A DNA stretch of 64,000 nt from NCBI GenBank assembly GCA_036741355.1, contig DAINSK010000012.1, positions 19,116-83,115 of the forward strand, given 5' to 3'. Below the pieces are notes generated by a model. It ran no database searches. It was not told where the DNA came from and worked only from the letters and a program-made list of their open reading frames with translations. Source of the stretch: JBBRGK01 sp036741355 (GTDB lineage: Bacteria; Chloroflexota; Dehalococcoidia; CAUJGQ01). Position 1 is the stretch's first letter, and every line of letters begins with the position of its first letter. A program made the position numbers and the translations under genes. Of the stretch, positions 60,480 through 64,000 are shown piece by piece.

Positions 60480-61132
60480 CGACGACGTCCGGGCTTCAGA
60501 TCGATTCCGCTATCGTCCATCTCAGATCGGCCGATCCCGTCCTGGCGGGCCTACTCGACCAATGTGTTCTGCAGGAGCCCGCCGGAGAAGAGCAGCTTTT
60601 TCATGCGCTGGTGCGGGCAATCGTCAACCAGCAACTCTCCGGCAAAGCGGCCGAGACGATCTTGCGCCGCGTAGAGCAATTGGTTGCCCAAGGTGGCGAA
60701 CTCACACCCGAACAGGTGATCGCCACTGACCAGGAGGCGTTGCGCGGGGCGGGACTGTCGAATGCCAAGGCCCGTTACGTGCGCGGGTTAGCCGAGGCGG
60801 TTCTGAGCGGTGAGCTCGATCTCCAGCGACTTCCGGGGCTGAGCGACGAAGAAGTGATAGAGCAATTGACCCATGTGAAAGGCATCGGCCGCTGGACGGC
60901 CGAAATGATCCTGCTTTTCTCGTTGCGCCGGCCGAACGTCCTTTCGACCGGCGACCTCGGCATCCGTAACGCCGTCAAGCGCCATTATGGGCTCGAGGCG
61001 GCGCCCTCACCTGATGAATTACGCGTCATCGCCGAGCCATGGCACCCATATTGCAGCACCGCGTTGCTCCTCCTCTGGCATAGCCTGGACAACCGGCCCG
61101 CTATCGATGCCGGCGAAGTCGGCGGGGCTTAA
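60476..61132 (+). CDS. DNA-3-methyladenine glycosylase (AlkA/HhH-GPD family)
   Basis: A 218-residue base-excision repair glycosylase. The helix-hairpin-helix and catalytic Asp are in LTHVKGIGRWTAEMILLFSLRRPNVLSTGDLGIRNAV. ALVRAIVNQQLSGKAAETILRR is the typical N-terminal part. It removes alkylated bases such as 3-methyladenine from DNA. It lacks the extra N-terminal domain of E. coli AlkA. GGGGAG precedes GTG 60476. 61133-61310 shows no gene. Confidence 0.92.
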   Translation: MTTTSGLQIDSAIVHLRSADPVLAGLLDQCVLQEPAGEEQLFHALVRAIVNQQLSGKAAETILRRVEQLVAQGGELTPEQVIATDQEALRGAGLSNAKARYVRGLAEAVLSGELDLQRLPGLSDEEVIEQLTHVKGIGRWTAEMILLFSLRRPNVLSTGDLGIRNAVKRHYGLEAAPSPDELRVIAEPWHPYCSTALLLLWHSLDNRPAIDAGEVGGA

Positions 61133-61310
61133 CGCCAGACCTGTTCCAGCACGCGCAAGAAGTTTCCGTGCACGAGCCGCTCCAGCGGCGGCAATCGCCC
61201 GCCTGCGCGAAGGATACCCGAGCTATTCAGCCTGATCACCCGAGCAATAGGCAGCGGCCGCTCGGACGGGTAGACTCTGGTTCGGCAGCCCGTGCCGCGG
61301 GGGAGACTGC

Positions 61311-62357
61311 GTGACCGAACTGATGGACTTTCCGCGTGCGATGCTCGCACAGTTGCCGACGCCGCTTGAAGGCGCTGAGCGCCTTTCAACGGCGCTTGGC
61401 GGCGCCCGCATCATCATCAAGCGTGATGACCTCACCGGCCTTGCAATGGGCGGCAACAAGGCGCGCAAGCTGGAACTGCTGATGGCCGCCGCTCTGGCAA
61501 GTGGCGCCGATACGGTCGTTACCACCGGCGCCAGCGATTCCAACCACTGCCGTATGACCGCTGCGGCGGCAGCCCGACTGGGACTCAAATGCGCCCTGCT
61601 GCTCGGCGCCAAGAGCGAGTCGCCCGAACTGCAGGGCAACCTGCTGCTGGATCGCCTGTTCGGTGCGGAGATCCACTTTTACCCGACAAACGGTACGGTC
61701 GGCGGCAACCACCTGCTTCCAGAACTGACCGAGCACATTCGGTCCCGCGGAAACCGACCGTATACTTTTCCCTCCGGCGGTTCGACCGGTCTGGGTGCTA
61801 TCGGCTATGCGTTGGCCCTGAAAGAGCTTATCGACCAGTTGGCGGCGCGCGGCGTCAGGCCCGATTACATCGTCCACGCCTCCGGTTCCGGAGGAACGCA
61901 CGCCGGCCTGCTGCTCGGGGCAGCGCTGTTTCGCCCGAAGTTTCAGATCATGGCGATAAACATCGACGAAGCGACGAACGACATCCTCGAAGCACGAACG
62001 CGGTCAGTGTACGCCGAAGGAGCAGGACTGCTCGGCCTGCCCGAGAACCACGAAATGCCCGAGTTCATCCTGCGCACGGGCTATGTTGGAGCTGGGTACG
62101 GGCTAATCTCGCCCGCCGGAGCAGAGGCGATCCGGTTGCTGGCGCAAACGGAGGGCATACTGCTCGACCCCGTCTACACGGGCAAAGCCATGGCGGCGCT
62201 GGCGGATTTGGTCCGCAATGGAGAAATGGGTTCTGATAAGACCGTCGTCTTCATTCACACTGGCGGCACACCTGCATTGTTCACCCAGGTGCGCCAGGTA
62301 GAGCAGGAAGCGCATCTCGCGTCAGCGAACCCGCCATTGTGGTGGGGTAAATCCTAA
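61311..62357 (+). CDS. D-cysteine desulfhydrase / ACC deaminase-family PLP enzyme
   Basis: A 348-residue fold-type II PLP enzyme. The PLP lysine is in LAMGGNKARKLELL, the phosphate site in SGGSTGLGAIGY, and TTGASDSNHCRMTAAAAARLGLKC and HTGGTPALF are the family's other markers. The overall pattern fits DcyD, which converts D-cysteine to pyruvate, H2S and ammonia; ACC deaminase is closely related. A strong GGGGGAG site precedes GTG 61311. Confidence 0.88.
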   Translation: MTELMDFPRAMLAQLPTPLEGAERLSTALGGARIIIKRDDLTGLAMGGNKARKLELLMAAALASGADTVVTTGASDSNHCRMTAAAAARLGLKCALLLGAKSESPELQGNLLLDRLFGAEIHFYPTNGTVGGNHLLPELTEHIRSRGNRPYTFPSGGSTGLGAIGYALALKELIDQLAARGVRPDYIVHASGSGGTHAGLLLGAALFRPKFQIMAINIDEATNDILEARTRSVYAEGAGLLGLPENHEMPEFILRTGYVGAGYGLISPAGAEAIRLLAQTEGILLDPVYTGKAMAALADLVRNGEMGSDKTVVFIHTGGTPALFTQVRQVEQEAHLASANPPLWWGKS

Positions 62358-62395
62358 CGGACCGCCACGGGCGGCCGGCGAAGGGTTAAACACGA

Positions 62396-63952
62396 ATGGT
62401 GTGGCAACCAGAGATTGAAGAGCTCGAACGGCGGCGCAAGCTCGCGATGCACATGGGCGGCCATGACAACGTCGAGCGACAGCATCGCAACGGCAAGCTG
62501 ACCGTTCGAGAGCGGATCGAACGGCTCCTCGACCCAGACTCGTTCCGTGAAGTGGGCGCACTTGCAGGCAGTCCACAGTACGAGAATGGAGAGCTCAAAG
62601 AGATTCGGCCCTCCAACTTCGTGATGGGCTCGGGACGCATCAACGGCCGTCGGGTCATCGTCGGCGGCGACGACTTCACCGTCCGCGGCGGCGCGGCCGA
62701 TGCCTCGATCGGAGGCAAGCAGGGCTATGGCGAGCGCATGGCGCTGGAGCTTCATCTACCGCTCGTTCGACTTGTGGACGGCTCGGGCGGTGGCGGCAGC
62801 GTGCGTACGCTCACGAACACGGGCCGCACGTATATTCCCGCGAACCCGGCGTGGGAGACAGTTGTTGCGGCTTTGAGTGCGATTCCCGTAGTCGGAGCAT
62901 GCATGGGCTCCGTCGCGGGGCTCGGCGCGGCGCGCGTGGTGACATCCCACTTTTCGGTGATGGTCAAGGACACTTCGCAGCTCTTCGTCGCCGGTCCGCC
63001 GCTGGTCGCCGCCGGAATGGGCACGCAGATCACCAAGGAAGAGCTGGGCGGTTCCCAGATCCACGCCCATGGCAGCCTGGCCGTCGACAACGAGGCTGAA
63101 AGCGAAAAGGACGCCTTCGACCAGATTCGTCGCTTCCTCTCGTACATGCCGCAAAACGTCTGGCAGATGCCGAACAGGGCGGATCCTTCCGACGATCCGA
63201 AACGCTGGGAAGACGAGCTGCTCTCAATCATCCCGCGCAACCGGCGACGGCCGTACAACACGCGCAAGCTCATTCAGCTCGTGGTCGACAAAGGATCATA
63301 TTTCGAAATCGGACGGTTCCAGGGACCTTCTCAAATCACCGGTCTAGCGCGGCTGAATGGCTATCCCGTTGCCGTCCTCGGGAACGACCCGATGATGTAC
63401 GGCGGCGGCATGGATGCGCCGGCGTCGGAGAAGCTGACGCGCTTCGTCGACGTCGCCGACACCTTTCACCTTCCCGTCGTGAACTTTGTCGACCAGCCGG
63501 GTTTCGTGATCGGCGTCGAAGCCGAGCGGGCAGGAACCATCCGCAAAGGGGCAACCGCGATGGCGGCGGTCTACCAATCTACGGTGCCCTGGGCGTCGAT
63601 CATGGTGAGACGCGCTTATGGTGTCGCGGGCGCGGCGCAGCAGAACCACTCGCGGCACAACATGCGCGTCGCCTGGCCATCAGGCGACTGGGGATCGCTG
63701 CCGATTGAGGGCGGTCTCGAAGCGGCCTACCGGCGAGACCTCGAAAATGCGCCGGATCCGGCCGCGCTGAGAGCTGAAATCGAAGAGAAGCTGAACCAGG
63801 TTCGCTCACCCTTCCGCGTCGCCGAGGCGTTCGGAGTCGAGGACATCATCGATCCCCGCGAAACCCGCGCGATCCTGTGCGACTGGGTCGAGATGGCCTA
63901 CGAAATCGAGTCGACCCGGCTCGGTCCCAAGTCCCGCGGCACCCGCTGCTAG
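62396..63952 (+). CDS. Acyl-CoA carboxylase carboxyltransferase (beta) subunit
   Basis: A 518-residue carboxyltransferase of the propionyl/methylcrotonyl-CoA carboxylase type. It has the N-terminal GKLTVRERIERLLDPDSFREVG, the first crotonase-like half with GGGGSVRTLTNTGRTYIP and the second half with DQPGFVIGVEAERAGTIRKGATAMAAV. It moves carboxyl from biotin to an acyl-CoA. The biotin-carrying alpha subunit is not seen before the window end; it may follow. 63953-64000 holds only a CCTGTC/GACAGG inverted repeat. Confidence 0.92.
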   Translation: MVWQPEIEELERRRKLAMHMGGHDNVERQHRNGKLTVRERIERLLDPDSFREVGALAGSPQYENGELKEIRPSNFVMGSGRINGRRVIVGGDDFTVRGGAADASIGGKQGYGERMALELHLPLVRLVDGSGGGGSVRTLTNTGRTYIPANPAWETVVAALSAIPVVGACMGSVAGLGAARVVTSHFSVMVKDTSQLFVAGPPLVAAGMGTQITKEELGGSQIHAHGSLAVDNEAESEKDAFDQIRRFLSYMPQNVWQMPNRADPSDDPKRWEDELLSIIPRNRRRPYNTRKLIQLVVDKGSYFEIGRFQGPSQITGLARLNGYPVAVLGNDPMMYGGGMDAPASEKLTRFVDVADTFHLPVVNFVDQPGFVIGVEAERAGTIRKGATAMAAVYQSTVPWASIMVRRAYGVAGAAQQNHSRHNMRVAWPSGDWGSLPIEGGLEAAYRRDLENAPDPAALRAEIEEKLNQVRSPFRVAEAFGVEDIIDPRETRAILCDWVEMAYEIESTRLGPKSRGTRC

Positions 63953-64000
63953 GAGCCTGTCCGAGTAACAGGGATCGACAGGATGCGCGCCGTCTGGGAT

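Overview
This is a high-GC bacterial scaffold, almost certainly from an uncultured genome, because it carries one N-gap that looks like an assembly artefact. The gene content suggests Chloroflexota (Thermomicrobia or a neighbouring class). Pointers are a NuoG-like protein with an extra Cys-rich insert, a membrane-anchored YvcK, a c-di-AMP riboswitch, an HspR-type operator at clpB, many GTG/TTG starts, and a stem-loop repeat family I associate with that phylum. The placement is an inference.

Layout. 1-4.9 kb: NudC-type Nudix hydrolase, a lipoprotein, then two divergent thiol-redox genes whose catalytic Cys codons are TGA and are followed by SECIS-like hairpins (probable selenoproteins), an amidohydrolase, a VapBC-type pair and a receiver-like protein. 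4.9-15 kb: housekeeping genes gatB, yvcK, secG, a solute-binding protein, a SAM hydrolase, fmt, rlmN (split by the gap), rplY and queA. 15.2-18.4 kb: a NuoI/NuoG-like pair. 18.5-27.4 kb: pyrimidine operon pyrR-pyrB-pyrC-carA-GNAT-carB-pyrK behind a PyrR-type attenuator. 27.4-31.3 kb: sufR-like regulator, mrp and a NYN-domain protein on the minus strand. 31.5-35.8 kb: small zinc-ribbon protein, pyrD (1B-like), tRNA-Pro, a c-di-AMP riboswitch before an unknown zinc-ribbon gene, two cyclophilins, tRNA-Arg. 35.8-45 kb: otsA facing an ABC-transporter/otsB operon, then clpB under a HAIR-like operator. 45-53.5 kb: tRNAs, a BrnT/BrnA-like pair, an M48 protease, a membrane-protein/ChrB-like group, an unknown secreted protein, a threonine synthase-like enzyme and a second dihydroorotate dehydrogenase. 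53.5-56.8 kb: a small decayed element in tRNA-Arg(CCT), bounded by 44-bp direct repeats. 56.8-64 kb: GNAT, tRNA-Ser, GGDEF-EAL protein, AlkA-type glycosylase, a PLP deaminase and an acyl-CoA carboxylase beta subunit.

The most unusual signal is the divergent selenoprotein pair at 1.37-2.43 kb. Ordinary ORF calling truncates both genes and hides their active sites. One has UxxU and the other UPWC, and each has a stem-loop with a G-initiated loop at the spacing expected of a bacterial SECIS. No tRNA-Sec or sel gene lies in this window, so the Sec machinery must be looked for elsewhere in the genome.
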